DNA of 64,000 bases. It comes from Bactericera cockerelli. Lineage: Eukaryota; Arthropoda; Insecta; Hemiptera; Triozidae. This document shows, piece by piece, positions 40,302-52,389 of the stretch. The position numbers and the translations under genes are program-made. Each line of letters starts with the position of its first letter. Within the stretch, counting starts at the first letter, position 1. The DNA is taken from NCBI GenBank assembly GCA_024516035.1, contig CM044966.1, positions 4,028,962 through 4,092,961 on the forward strand. The letters are read 5' to 3'. The notes under the pieces were generated by a model. That model was given only the letters and a program-made list of their open reading frames with translations, was not told the DNA's origin and did not search any database.

Positions 40302-40842
40302 AGCTCTTGAGGTTGAACAAGGTATTCATGAATGGATCACAAAAAGTATTTCAATATTAAATCTTTTGAATAATCTCAAGTTATCTTAGATATTCAATCG
40401 AAATATATATGAAAATTATTTAATTATATTATTGAAAATGCTCCACCCTTTAGACTTTAGAGTACATCATCTTTCTCTGTCTGTCACATGTAAACAAGTG
40501 AGGTGAAAAGAGACAGAGATGTATTCTATAGATATTTTTTTGGAAGCTGAAAACTGAGTGATAGAATGACAAAAACTTACAACAACGTTGTTTTTCTATT
40601 TGGAAATTTTGCTTTATTTATTTAATATCAGATATTATTATTTCTTTTAAAAAAAATATAGTTAAAGCAGGAGCAACAAATAACTCCACTCTTCCATTGG
40701 ATTATTTTCAAAAAACCCCTTTTGTTTTTTTTTTTTGGTGAGATCGGATTTATTCGTAAATAAACTTCAGAAAGTCTCGTATACAGATGTAAACAGATGA
40801 GGTAAAAGATGTATGGAAAAACGAATTATGAAAAGAAAGAGA
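40302..40842. other. AT-rich spacer
   Basis: Nothing recognised apart from T and A runs. Confidence 0.5.
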
Positions 40843-40844
40843 AT

Positions 40845-42000
40845 TTTAGAAGAAAATACTATCTCAAGATAATATATTATTAAATATCATGAGAATGAAG
40901 GAAAAAGAGAATCAGAAGGAGAAAAAATATCTGAAGTAGAAGTAATAGCATAAAAATAAGATAATAATAGAACAGAATTGAATCTTATTAGAAGGAGAAA
41001 GAGAATCTTAAAAGAATAATACTATCTAAAGATAATATATTATTTTATAAGACTATACAGGGTGGGGCAAAAGTCTGGAAACCCCTGAATAACTTTCGAA
41101 TGGCTTCTTCGGTAAAATTGAAATTTTGTAAGGTAAACTGGACTAATAAGACCTTCTTTTAGAGTGGGGTCGATTTTTGTTACCGGCCCCCATGTCGGGG
41201 CTAGGGGGGCCTACGAACCCCCACTTTGCGATACATTTTTGGGAAGGTCTTTCAATAAGAAATACCTTGGTGCAAATTTTATTTTTTTAATATTAACTAA
41301 TTACAAATGGCGTCCAACTTTGTGTATGCAGTAAAGTCTGGAAACCGCTGAATATCTTTTGAAAGGGCTTTCTCAGTAAATTTAAAATTATACACGGTAA
41401 GTTGGGGTAATTAGACCTTTCCAAAAATGTATCGCAAGGTGGGGTTTCATAAAAAAAAATAATGAAGTTGGCATCCCTGGCCCCGACATGGGGGCCGGTA
41501 AAAAAAAATTGGTCCCATTCTAATAAAAGGTCTAATTACCAAGGATTACCGCACACAATTTTAAATTTACTGAGAAAGCCCTTTCGAAAGATATTCAGGG
41601 GTTTCCAGACTTTAATGCATACACAAAGTTGGACGCCATTTGCAAACAGTTACTATTAAAAAAATAAAATTTATACCAATGTATTTTTTATTTGAAGAAC
41701 TTTCCAAAAATGTATCGCAAGGTGGGGGTTCGTATTTAAAAAAATGAAGTTGCCCCCCCTGGCCCCGACATGGAGGCCGGTAACAAAAAACGACCCCACT
41801 CTAAAAGAAGGTCTTATTAGCGCGGTTTACCGTACAAAATTTTAATTTTACCGAAGAAGCCATTCGAAAGTTATGCAGGGGTTTCCAGACTTTTGCCCCA
41901 CCCTGTATAAGAATGAAAGAGAAAAAATACCTGAAATAAAAGCACTAGCATAGAAGTATGATAATAATAGAGCAGAATTGAATCTTATTAGAAGATTTCG
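40845..42000. repeat. Tandem duplication (about 166 bp), second copy carrying a foldback
   Basis: AGATAATATATTATT and AACAGAATTGAATCTTATTAGA recur at 166-base spacing. Copy 1 (40845-41010) is uninterrupted; copy 2 contains the 41054-41909 element, giving a natural empty site. Confidence 0.75.
41054..41909. mobile_element. Foldback element, 856 bp, TATACAGGGTGGGGC ends
   Basis: TATACAGGGTGGGGCAAAAG at the left, CTTTTGCCCCACCCTGTATA at the right, both arms continuing inward with few mismatches to about 41480. Inner inverse pair: CTGAATATCTTTTGAAAGGG and CCTTTCGAAAGATATTCAG. No coding content. Confidence 0.9.
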
Positions 42001-42567
42001 ATTTCAAGAATGCATTTGACAGTGTTCTGGAGAAATGAGGAACGCCACAAGGAAGTGGATTGGGGCCATAGAATTATACGGTTAAGCAAACGATAAAGTA
42101 TAGTATGGTAATCTATAAATCTACATAATCCGTAATACAAAAGGAGTGGTTACAGGGACGAGAAAAAGATTTTAGACAATTCTAAAAGCTCATATAGATA
42201 GGGACTGGTGTGTGAATGTATACATGTAAAATTCTATTTGAAATAAAGAAATTTAATTAAAAAAATAATAACATTAAATGTTATGTAAATTTTACATAGT
42301 TTAATACTGAGAAACTAAACTTTTTAGTGCATCAGGCGTTTTTGAAAGTGAAGAGTGAGCTGAATGGGATGCAATAGTTCTAAATAATGGACGCAGTACT
42401 AGGAATTTCTTTTAGAAAAGACCCCAGATATATAATGTAATGTAATACTGAGAAAATGTCTTTTTGATTATCTATCTCTCTTTCAAATTTTTTATATAAT
42501 TATATATATTTATTTATTTATTTTTCATACACACACTATAATACATTTGCATTTACGTGTATGATAG

Positions 42568-43058
42568 GGTGTACCTATAATATTATGATAAAATCTCGAG
42601 AACTACACTGACGATAGTAAAATCTTTACATACATCATTTTCATAGCTCTAAAGGAGCCATTCAATGGTGACCTTGAGAAGTTTCTTGGATGATCCCTTC
42701 AAGGTCATGTTCTGCGGTCAACTCTGGAATTTTAAAAGGCACTTCCTATATATCAAGACATTTTTGAAATCTACAGAAAATTTCAAGTTCGAACAAATTC
42801 TTACTTGTAATTATTGTCACTCTCAAATTCACAGTCTTTTGGGAGTGTGAGATTTTTTCCATACTAAACTATGAGTGTGACGTGTCAAAACAGTCTACTT
42901 TTAGGTGATAAACACGATAGCAATAGGAGTTTTGTGTCCTCTCTAATTGAGATCCCAAAAATTAATTAAAACAAATACCTATGAACATGCTTTTTCTATT
43001 TTCAGTAGTTCTCAAGAGATTTGAATGTCTCGTTGATAATGGGACACCCTGTATTATG
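42568..43058. mobile_element. Diverged element related to 23030-23655
   Basis: Starts AGGGTGTACC, then ATCTCGAGAACTAC; ends CAGTAGTTCTCAAGAG, GGGACACCCTGTATT. The middle shares CACTCTCAAATTCACAG and GGAGTGTGAGATTTTTTCC with the 23-kb element. Confidence 0.65.
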
Positions 43059-43239
43059 TAAACTTTTTAATAAAACAAATACCTATGAACATGCTTACAT
43101 ACGAGAATTTCGTGCAGTTAATGAGGCAATGCGGTTTTTTTTGCCTTTTTTAATATACTTTCCTCATCCCATAATAAGGAAAGTATTTTTAGTTTCCTTA
43201 TCCTATACCTAATAAGAAAAGTATTATTATTATTATTTT

Positions 43240-43490
43240 ACACTTTATTAGATATAAATGGACATAATCTGTTGGCATAATGAGACTACCTGTCTTGCGC
43301 TGACAGTCTAAATATAGCACTACTTATACTTATACTTATAAGGTACAATGTAAATAATTATTTAAACAATTAAAAAAAAATTGTTTCCTTTACAATACAA
43401 TAAAATGAAAAAGAATAGAAAAAACATATGTCCTAACTAAAGGGCGGGGTTATTACCTATGGCAATCTCTTCCACACAACCCTTTGTATT
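43240..43490 (-). mobile_element. LINE 3'-end fragment, LINE-2 type
   Basis: Minus strand GGGTTGTGTGGAAGAG, ATTGCCATAGGTAATAACCC and GCCCTTTAGTTAGGAC match the LINE-2 3' UTR at 62780-62830. Other copies: 49880-50045, 23655-23800 and 25500-25625 (minus). Confidence 0.7.
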
Positions 43491-43779
43491 CGTGTTGTAT
43501 TCGTCGTAAATTTGACCTAATACCCAGTTTTTTCACATTTCTTCTATGAGTGGTTCGAATATTTTCACAGGACCCTATTTTTTTTAATAGTTTGTTTCCC
43601 TTTGCAGATGGAGAATTTATGTGAATAATATTTGGATTCTGTTGAAAGTCTTGAGAACAATGGTCTTATAGAGAATAAGCTGCTAGAATTTTTCATTTTT
43701 TTTTGCTTCTGTTAACAGTCTTAGGAGAGGTCATTCAAGAAAATTATACCACCATTGTACAAGGTGTCTTATTATTACG

Positions 43780-43890
43780 TGGTCACAAACTCAAATGAAT
43801 GTGGAAAAATTCATGGACTGAGTGATATTCGAACCAACGGATCCCTACGCTAGAACAGCGACCTGGATTGCCAGACTAGCGCGTTAACAA
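43780..43890 (-). repeat. tRNA-like SINE fragment
   Basis: ATATTCGAACCAACGG as B-box complement and TAACGCGCTAGTCTGG-like head in the complement. 43500-43780 and 43890-44090 hold no recognisable gene. Confidence 0.5.
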
Positions 43891-44091
43891 TTTTAATGAA
43901 AGTTTAAAAAGCTGTGGAGTTCATGTAAACGTAATTCAATTTGAAAATTAAGCGTGTCAACCCTTCCAATGGCTTTCAGTTTTTCACATGAAAAATTTAG
44001 AATTTTCAAATATTATTTTCCTAATGGCCTTTTCGTCAGCAGAATATTTTTTAGAATTATTATATTTTATTATTTTACTTAGAAGGAACTC

Positions 44092-44280
44092 TAAACAGGG
44101 AGTAGACCAGCAGTCTAGCCAGGGGACTATAAACAGGGAGGAGACCAGCATTGGCTTGGTTTGGGGGCCCCTTGTCAATCATTAGCCTCCTTGTAGAGAC
44201 AGTGGTAGAAGAGCTGAGTCATTCCCCCACTGTCTGGCTACCATCGTTCACAATGATACCACCCTATGATGATGATGTAA
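44092..44280 (+). mobile_element. E38 element with about 1.5 copies of its 38-bp unit
   Basis: AACAGGGAGTAGACCAGCAG, then CTATAAACAGGGAGGAGACC lead into CAGCATTGGCTTGGTT and the standard body to GATGATGAT. Confidence 0.8.
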
Positions 44281-44589
44281 TACTAGAAATTAATCGGAAG
44301 TAAAAAAAAAAAAAAAATACATCAAGAATTGAACTTTTTTATTTATTCTCAAGCTCTCTGCTATAAAACGTCATAATATCCACTTAACTACTGAATCTAC
44401 TGATTTATTCAAACACTTTACCAACATCACACGCAAAATTCAACACAAACTCGAGGTTGTAAAGAACTCAAGTTTCACAGGACGAGTTTTACTGTCGCAT
44501 CCCCAAAGGAACTGAAGCGACACAGGAAAGAAGCGCATGGAAACAACATCATAAGAACACTGAAAAGTTGTGTTGTTTAGCATGATGCA

Positions 44590-44826
44590 CTTTGTGGAGA
44601 AAGTGTGCGGGGGAGGAGAGAGAGAGAGAGAGGTGTATAAATAGGGGGAACAGAGAGAGAGAGAGAGAGAAGGAGAGAGACGGATAGCGGATACAGAGGA
44701 AAAAAAAGAGAGCGGTGTATAAGTAGGGGGAGCAGAGAGAGAGAGAGAGAGGGAGAGAGAGAAGGAGAGAGGGAGAGAGAGAGAGAGAGAGAGAGGAAGA
44801 GAGAGAGAGAGAGCTGGAGAGGGAGG

Positions 44827-44857
<31 letters not shown>

Positions 44858-45060
44858 GGAGGGAGAGAGAGAGATAGGATAAGAAAAAGTAAGAGGGAGA
44901 GATAGGATAAGAAGAAGAGAGAAAGAGAGAGGGCGAGAGATAGGATAAGAAAAAGTAGGAGGGAGAGATAGGATAAGAAGGAGAGAGAAAGAGAGAGGGA
45001 GAGAGATAGGATAAGAAAGAGAGAGGGAGATACTTTAAAGTAAAGAGAGAGAAAAAAATA
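44590..45060. repeat. GA-rich tract
   Basis: (GA)n with longer units such as GATAGGATAAGAAAAAGTA at 44870-45030. Confidence 0.85.
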
Positions 45061-46057
45061 TAATTAGGTAGAAATATTAGAAAGTACCTACCAGAAGAGA
45101 AGCACCAATAATCACATTAACCAGTTGATCCTATTTGAATTTGAATTATTTGCTTTATTGGAAATAAATTATTATTACAAAACAGTTATCTCTAAAGCTA
45201 ATTCTAACTTATATAAAGGTAAACTTTAATGTCCTATCATCCTGATTGTAAGTAGTCTGGACGGAAGTTTTACCCTCTATTCGCTGGGAATCGTACCAGC
45301 TACCCGGGAATCTTTTTGTGAACCAGCGTTGACAGGCCGAGATTCGTACAAAAGCGAGCCATAAGTCGAGAAAATCACCCCTAAAAACATTAGAAAAGGC
45401 AAAGTGAAAAAAGAAAGAATGACAATGGTGGTCAAGTGGTTAACGTGCTAGTCTGGTCAAAAAGTTTAATGCTTTTGGTAGTCCAGCGGTTGAGGGGCTA
45501 GTCTGGTAACCAAGGTAGTCAGCAATGATTGAAGATGGTGCAGGAGTAGAGTATATATGCAAATAAATAAATATACATATCAGTATTTCATGAAAAAAGT
45601 GATACGCTGGAATCCCACCTAGAGCATGAATCTTTCCTCATTAATTTGAGTACATCACCACCATGATAATAACACCCGTACTTATGAACAGAAAACGCCG
45701 TCTGAGCAATGTCTCAAGCGTGATTTCCTTTAATATTATAGGCCAATACATTGCTTGAGACATTGCTCTCTGAAGGTTAGGTAGTAGAAAAAGCTCAGAG
45801 CATTAACCTCGCCTGGTGGTTACCTTTGACTAAAGAGTGTTATTATTTTAATACGAATGGATTTCACACGACAAGAATATTACGATTTGAGTCTCCTAAC
45901 CCTTTTTCTTTCTCCCTCCGTCTCTAACTCTCTCCATCTTTCTGTCTCTTACAACCACACGTTTTGAGAGCTCGCATTTTTACGACCTCGTTGAAAATCA
46001 CGTAATCTTGAGTGTGGGTACGGGGAGGACCAGAGGGGCATGGAGGGGTTAAGTACC
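45061..46057. other. SINE fragments and unassigned sequence
   Basis: 5S-SINE tail (minus) at 45225-45310, tRNA-like scraps near 45420-45520, the CTCGCCTGGTGGTTACC tail repeat at 45770-45850. No gene recognised. Confidence 0.5.
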
Positions 46058-47005
46058 CAGGCTTTCTCGGTACAGTAAATAATTTTATGTTCAACGGTTG
46101 AGGAGACTAGGAGCTAGGAGAGGTAGGAGAAGGAGAGTTTGATGGAAAGGAGGAGAGGGGAATTTGATGCAAAGGAAAAGAGGAGAAATTGGACGGATAT
46201 TTTGTTGTGGTGGGGGTAGAGAGGGAGTAAATGTTGAAGAGGGGGATTAGATGTAAGAGAGGAGGGGGAATTTGATGAAAAGGAAGAAAGGGGAAATTCG
46301 AAGGTTACTTTGTGGTGGGGGGTGGGGTAGAGAAGGAAATAGAGGGAGAAAACGTTGAAGAGGGAAATTATATGTAAGAGAGGAGAGGGAGAGTTTGATG
46401 TATAGGAGGAGAGGGGAATTTGATGCAAGGGAAAAGAGGAGAAATTGGACGGATATTTTGTTGTGGTGGGGGTAGAGAGGGAAACAGAGGGAGTAAATGT
46501 TGAAGAGGGGGATTAGATGTAAGAGAGGAGGGGAATTTGATGGAAAGGAAGAAAGGGGAAATTCGAAGGCTACTTTGTGGTGGGGGGTGGGGTAGAGAGG
46601 GAAATAGAGGGAGAAAATGTTGAAGAGGGGGACTATATGTAGGAGAGAAGGGGGAATTTGATGGAAAGGAAGAGAGGGGAATTTGATGCGAGGGAAAATT
46701 GGACGGTATTTTGTTGTGGTAGGGGTAGAGAGGGAAACAGAGGGAGTAAATTTAATGTTGAAGAGGGGGGTTAGATGTAAGAGAGGAGGGGAATTCGATG
46801 CAAGGGAAAAGAGGGGAAATTGAAGGCTACTTTGTCGTGGGGAGGGGAGGGAAGAAAGAGAGAGAAAAAATGGAGGGAGTATATGCAAGGGAAGAGAGAG
46901 AGAGGAAATTCGGAGGGGGGCAGGAATAGAGGTACAGGAGGAAAGTTATGGTAGAGATAGTTGAGAAGGAGGAGAGAGAGAGAGAAAATGTTAATGCAAA
47001 GATGG

Positions 47006-47052
<47 letters not shown>

Positions 47053-47579
47053 AGAAAGTGAGAGAGGGAGGGAGAGAGTTAGAGAGAGAGGGAGATGTTC
47101 ATGCAAAGATGGGCGAAGAATAGAAGAAGAGAGAGAGAAAATGTTAATGCAAAGATGTGGGAGAGAGAGAGAGAGGGGAAGGGAAAAGAGAGAGAGGGGG
47201 AAAAGAGAGAGGGGAGAGAGAGAGAAATAGAGAAAGAGGAAATGTTGATGCAAAGATGGAAGAGGAATAAATTTTGGTGTGAAGGAGATACTTCATGGAG
47301 GGAGAGAGTTTGGGGGGGGGGAGAAACTTGTAGTGGTGATGGAGAGGGAAAGGAAGGGGGAGGGGGGAGAACATGTAATGGTGATGGTGGTAAGATAAAA
47401 GACATAAACCAGGCCACTTCAATGATGATTAGAATGTAATGGGAGGAATTAATTAGTGTTGTGGAAGCCTGCAAGAGGTATTAAACATGATGTTGTAAGG
47501 TTAGTGCCAGCACAGTTAATACTTTGAAACTTGATGTTGTTGTAAGGTTACGGCTATCTCTGTAAATACTTTCTAACTT

Positions 47580-47724
47580 ACCGACCTCATGAGCTTGATC
47601 GATAAGGCAGTGGACTTGTAACCTGGAGGTCGGTGGTTTCAATCCCGGTTACAGCGTAGTTTTAGTAAACCGAGTTTGAGTAGTTGTGATATCACGAAAG
47701 TATGATGAACACAAATATGATAAC
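47580..47724 (+). mobile_element. S2 SINE inserted in the 44-bp array
   Basis: Flanked by the exact 13-bp duplication TACTTTCTAACTT (47567-47579, 47725-47737). Head ACCGACCTCATGAGCTTGATC, B-box-like GGTTTCAATCCCGG. Absent from copy B, hence younger than the segmental duplication. Confidence 0.9.
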
Positions 47725-48261
47725 TACTTTCTAACTTGATGATGCTGTAAGGTTACTGCTATCTCTGTAAATACTTTCTAGCTTGATGTTGTAAGGTTAC
47801 TGCTATCTATGTAAATAGTTTCTAGCTTGATGTTGTTGTAAGGTTACTGCTATCTCTGTAAATACTTTCTAAAAGGGAGGATAAATTGTCATGTCTCAAC
47901 TGGGGTCCGAACCCACCAACTCTGTAATCTCTAGCTAAACAGCCTCTACCACCGGTGCTATACCGAGACAGCCAAGTGAGAAAACTTACAGTAAAATTAC
48001 CTAGAAGTGTTTAGGTGGTTCATTTGAACCACCTGAGTTGACAGCTTGATTTGTATACCTGAAACAGAGAATCAGAGTTTTTATATTAATTTTTTTACCA
48101 AGCATTGAACCGACCTCAGTAGCTTCAACCATAAGGAAGTAGACTTGTAAACCTGAAGATGGTTGGTTCAAGTCTCAAGATTAACACATATTTAGTTTGA
48201 GTAAAAAAATTGTGAAGTGATAAAACAAATATATTTTTTTTAAGATGATTGTTTCAAATCC

Positions 48262-48530
48262 ATTTCATATTTCGAAGCCAAGAAACAGGAGCTACTGCAG
48301 ACGCTTGTGGTCTGTGTTGTAGCCTGCCCATCCCGTAGTATGCTTCCCCTCTGATGGGCGAGAAGTGACACAATACTTCCCATTTATGTGCTGGGTCAAC
48401 ACGAGCGCACCGGAAGGTATCCCTTTCAAACAACTGTAAAAAAGTCTTGAATACAATTTTTATCGGCGCGGGCGTTCGAACCCAGGACCTTCCGCATGGC
48501 AAGCAAGTGTTTAACCACTGATAAAATAGT
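48262..48530 (-). mobile_element. SINE family S3, full length
   Basis: The minus strand begins with a tRNA-like head (AGTGGTTAAACACTTGC, GGTTCGAACGCCC), then the GGTATACC-proximal body GACCCAGCAC to CTCCTGTTTCTTGGC and a short A-rich tail. This copy shows that the orphan bodies elsewhere belong to a tRNA-SINE. Confidence 0.8.
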
Positions 48531-48679
48531 TTTTTGTATCAAGCATTGGTGTTCGATGTACTCAGGACAATATAGACTTGAGCATAATCCAGTGCATGGA
48601 TCCGAGGATCAGATCCATCCAATACATGAAATCTTCTTTATTTATTTGAGGCTATTAAAGGAACTATCATCATCATCAT

Positions 48680-49520
48680 CATAAAGTGGCGTCATCGTGA
48701 ACGATGGTAGCCAGACAGTGCAGTAATGACTCCTCACTTCTGCCACTCTCTAAACAAGGAGGCTAATAATTGACAAGGGCCCCCAGAACCAAGCCAATGC
48801 TGGTCTACTTCCTGTTTATAGTTCCCCAGCCAGACTGCTGGTCTACTCTCTGTTTATAGTCCCCCAGCCAGACTGCTGGTCTACTCTCTGTTTATAGTCC
48901 CCCAGCCAGACTGCTGGTCTACTCTCTGTTTATAGTTCCCCAGCCAGACTGCTGGTCTACTCTTTGTTTATAGTCCCCCAGCCCGACTGCTGGTCTACTC
49001 CCTGTTTATAGTCCCCCAGCCCGACTGCTGGTCTACTCCCTGTTTATAGTCCCCCAGCCAGACTGCTGGTCTACTCCCTGTTTATAGTCCCCCAGCCAGA
49101 CTGCTGGTCTACTCTCTGTTTATAGTCCCCCAGCCAGACTGCTGGTCTACTCTCTGTTTATAGTCCCCCAGCCAGACTGCTGGTCTACTCTCTGTTTATA
49201 GTCCCCCAGCCAGACTGCTGGTCTACTCCTTGTTTATAGTTCCCCAGCCAGACTGCTGGTCTACTCTCTGTTTATAGTCCCCCAGCCAGACTGCTGGTCT
49301 ACTCTCTGTTTATAGTCCCCCAGCCAGACTGCTGGTCTACTCCTTGTTTATAGTTCCCCAGCCAGACTGCTGGTCTACTCTCTGTTTATAGTCCCCCAGC
49401 CAGACTGCTGGTCTACTCTCTGTTTATAGTCCCCCAGCCAGACTGCTGGTCTACTCCTTGTTTATAGTTCCCCAGCCAGACTGCTGGTCTACTCTCTGTT
49501 TATAGTCCCCCAGCCAGACC
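48680..49520 (-). mobile_element. E38 element with an expanded 38-bp array (about 18 units)
   Basis: Body at 48680-48811 (minus). The array 48812-49520 repeats CCAGACTGCTGGTCTACTC, then TCTGTTTATAGTCCCC. Unit variants (CTCT, CCCT, CCTT, CTTT) form a higher-order three-unit pattern from 49190 to 49500. 49521-49714 is AT-rich, with no gene. Confidence 0.9.
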
Positions 49521-49714
49521 ATAAAGAATTATAAAATACATATTACACAAATTGAAAACATATAAATAAATATAAAATGATATAGAAATCACATATGTAA
49601 TAGTTAGATGCTGGCGCCATCTTCAAAGGTTGTTGAAAAAGGTTAGTGGGTGAATTTTTTTTTTTTTTTGAAAATTAACCTTGTCTTTTTTTTAATTCTT
49701 TATTAATTGGCTGC

Positions 49715-49865
49715 GGGACTATAAACAGGGAGTCAGGACCAGCATTGGCTTGGTTCAGGGGCCCTTGTCAATTATTAGCCTCCTTGTAAAGACAGTGGTA
49801 GAAGTGCTCAGTCATTCCGCCACTGTCTGGCTACCATCGTTCACGATGACGCCACCCTATGATTA
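49715..49865 (+). mobile_element. E38 element with half a 38-bp unit
   Basis: GGGACTATAAACAGGGAGTC, CAGCATTGGCTTGGTT and the body to CACCCTATGAT. Lies 200 bases from, and opposite to, the expanded copy. Confidence 0.8.
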
Positions 49866-50045
49866 ATATTGGACATATATTATTATACGTATACAACACA
49901 GATAATTACAAATTAATATAAAATATAAGACAAGTAAAAAGATATAAAAAAAAGAAAAAATAAATAAATATATACAACATAATATTTGTCCTAACTAAAG
50001 GGCGGGGTTATTGTCTTTCGCAATCTGTTCCTCCCAACCCTTTGT

Positions 50046-50582
50046 GACCTTCAACTAAAAAGTATTCTTATTAATGTTATTATACTTATTATATATGAAA
50101 AATACTTTTTACAGAAAACAGACAATAAAAAACATCTTATTGTGCCGGGACTGCCAAAAAAGTATTGCGGGGTTTCACCTTAAAAAAGTAGAAAACGCTC
50201 GCGGTTCGTTGAAATTCAAAATTGACTGTAAAAGCCCGCATTTGAAAAGTCATCTGAAATATTACATTTCGAAAAAGATGCTGACGAGCATTGTTAAGGA
50301 AACGTGGCATTTAGAAAATGTTGACCTTCATTCTGAGCTAAGTCATTTACCTTCTAGCATACAGAAAATGTTGACCTTTTTTTTTTTTAAAAAAAAAAAA
50401 ACATTTTCTTTTGTTTGTTTTGAAAGATCAATTAATACTAAACCTACGAGTATATTTGACTTAGTCATTCACCTTCTGGGTAAATGAATGCATTGACCTT
50501 CCATATCAGAAGGTCATGGAATGGATGAAGTTTCTTTTTAAATTATTTCTTTTGAAAAAAGAATGTACAATTTTTTTTTTTT
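50046..50582. other. Unassigned sequence with a 137-codon open frame
   Basis: A plus-strand frame (50074-50487) reads LLCRDCQKSIAGFHLKKVEN and runs through a T/A homopolymer block (FFFFKKKKTF). I do not recognise it, and crossing a long homopolymer makes it a doubtful gene. Confidence 0.3.
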
Positions 50583-52246
50583 TATACAGGGTGTCCCACC
50601 AAACTTGGACACCTCAAATTACTCGGCCCCTGAAAGAGTTTTTGAAAAATAAAAAAATCTAGGGTACATGGGCTAATTATGCGGTTTCAGTTATGAATTT
50701 TTTTTTTATACAAGGTGGTTCAAATATCAGAAATTGAGGTGTCAACTTTCGATTTTTAAATGGATCGACCTGAATTTTATTTGATAATTTTACTTCTAAA
50801 TGATTCCTGAGTACTTTTTTAAACAAAAATATTACATACAGGGTGGTTTTTTTTTCGACCAATTTTTTTTCTAAATCTTGAATAACTCAAGTTCGGTTAA
50901 TTTTTTCGATAACAAGAATAGAATGTGTTTGTGTAATGAATACACGCACTTTCAATTGGCATCAAAAATTTTTATACAGGGTGGTTCACAAGTGAAATAA
51001 TGACTTGATTTTTTTTAAAACCGAGTTTTTTTAAATTTTTATTTAGGATTAATAATTCTCATCTAATTTTACACATTTTTCGTTAGTCATATCGAAAAAC
51101 AAAACTAAAGTGTTGTACAGGGTGAGACATAATTTTTTTGTAACACCCTGTATATGGGCAGTCAAAGAGACGCAAAATTAAATATAAAGACTAAATATGC
51201 AAGAAAAACTTTGATTTTTAATTAAACTAAAAAGTTATGGTGTTTTAACTAATATTGTTGCATGGACCACCCTGTAGATGTTTTCTTAAACTATCATGTA
51301 GGTACTCTAAGTTGTATAAAATTCAACGAACACTTCGAATCATGTGGGAAAAACAAGTAAAAAACACGAATTTGAAGCCATTTTCAATTTGGTGTCCACA
51401 CTGAATGATTTTAAAACTTGAAATAAAAAGTAGGTAGGTGTAGACACAAAATTGAGCATGGCTTTTTGAATTCATTTTTTTTTCTATCAGATTTGGACTC
51501 CTCGTTGAATTTTAGACAGTTTCGACTACCCATATGATGGTTTAAGAAAATATCTACAGGGTGGTCCATGCGACAATATTAGTTAAAACACGATAACTTT
51601 TTAGTTTAATTAAAAATCAAAGTTTTTCTTGCATATTTATTATTTATATTTAATTTTGCGTCTCTTTGACTGCCCATATACAGGGTGTTACAAAAAAATT
51701 ATGTCTCACCCTGTACAACACTTTAGTTTTGTTTTTCGATATGACTAACGAAAAATGTGTAAAATTAGACGAGAATTATTAATCCTAAATAAAAATTTAA
51801 AAAAACTCGGTTTTAAAAAAAATCAAGTCATTATTTCACTTGTGAACCACCCTGTATAAAAAATTTTGATGCCAATTGAAAGTGCGTGTATTCATTACAC
51901 AAACACATTCTATTCTTGTTATCGAAAAAATTAACCGAACTTGAGTTATTCAAGATTTAGAAAAAAAATTGGTCGGAAAAAAACCACCCTGTATGTAATA
52001 TTTTTGTTTAAAAAAGTACTCAGGAATCATTTAGAAGTAAAATTATCAAATAAAATTCAGGTCGATCCATTTAAAAATCGAAAGTTGACACCTCAATTTC
52101 TGACTTTTGAACCACCCTGTATAAAAAATTTTTCATAACTGAAACCGCATAATTAGCCCATGTACCCTAGATTTTTTTATTTTTCAAAAACTCTTTCAGG
52201 GGCCGAGTAATTTGAGGTGTCCAAGTTTGGTGGGACACCCTGTATA
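50583..52246. mobile_element. 1.66-kb foldback element, copy 1
   Basis: TATACAGGGTGTCCCACC at 50583 and GGTGGGACACCCTGTATA ending at 52246. Arms of about 800 bases are inverse copies, centre near 51415. Inside each arm the words TACAGGGTG or CACCCTGTA recur about every 130 bases (near 50836, 50971, 51116, 51143, 51268 in the left arm), so the arm looks modular. No transposase frame. Confidence 0.95.
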
Positions 52247-52389
52247 CAATTTTTTTTATAAAGATGAGTGTTTCACAGCCGTTTTTGTTTCGTAACCATT
52301 AAGCAGGAGCTACTGTAGACGCTTGTGGTCCATGTTTTAGCCTGCCTCCCCTCTGATGGGCGAGAAGTGACACATTATTACTTCCCATC

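Larger units (their letters stand above)
46058..48535. repeat. Segmental duplicate, copy A
   Basis: Begins TTTCTCGGTACAGTAAATAA, then a purine-rich ladder (46090-47320), a unique block (GGCCACTTCAATGATGATT at 47412), a short 44-bp array (47480-47875), SINE pieces at 47879-47972 and 48112-48220, and an S3 SINE (48262-48530). Copy B is 52390-55528 in the same order. Confidence 0.9.

Noticed and set aside
46114..47474. Ser/Pro/Leu-rich frames in the duplicated purine ladder
   Set aside because: Non-coding low-complexity sequence that also recurs in 52445-53412.
50074..50487. 137-codon frame as a host gene
   Set aside because: Crosses a T/A homopolymer block, no recognisable domain, sits between repeats.
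51941..52138. 65-codon frame repeated in five foldback arms (FKKVLRNHLEVKLSNKIQ)
   Set aside because: Appears once per arm because arms are inverse copies; no start context and too short. Shared ancestry of the arms explains the conservation.
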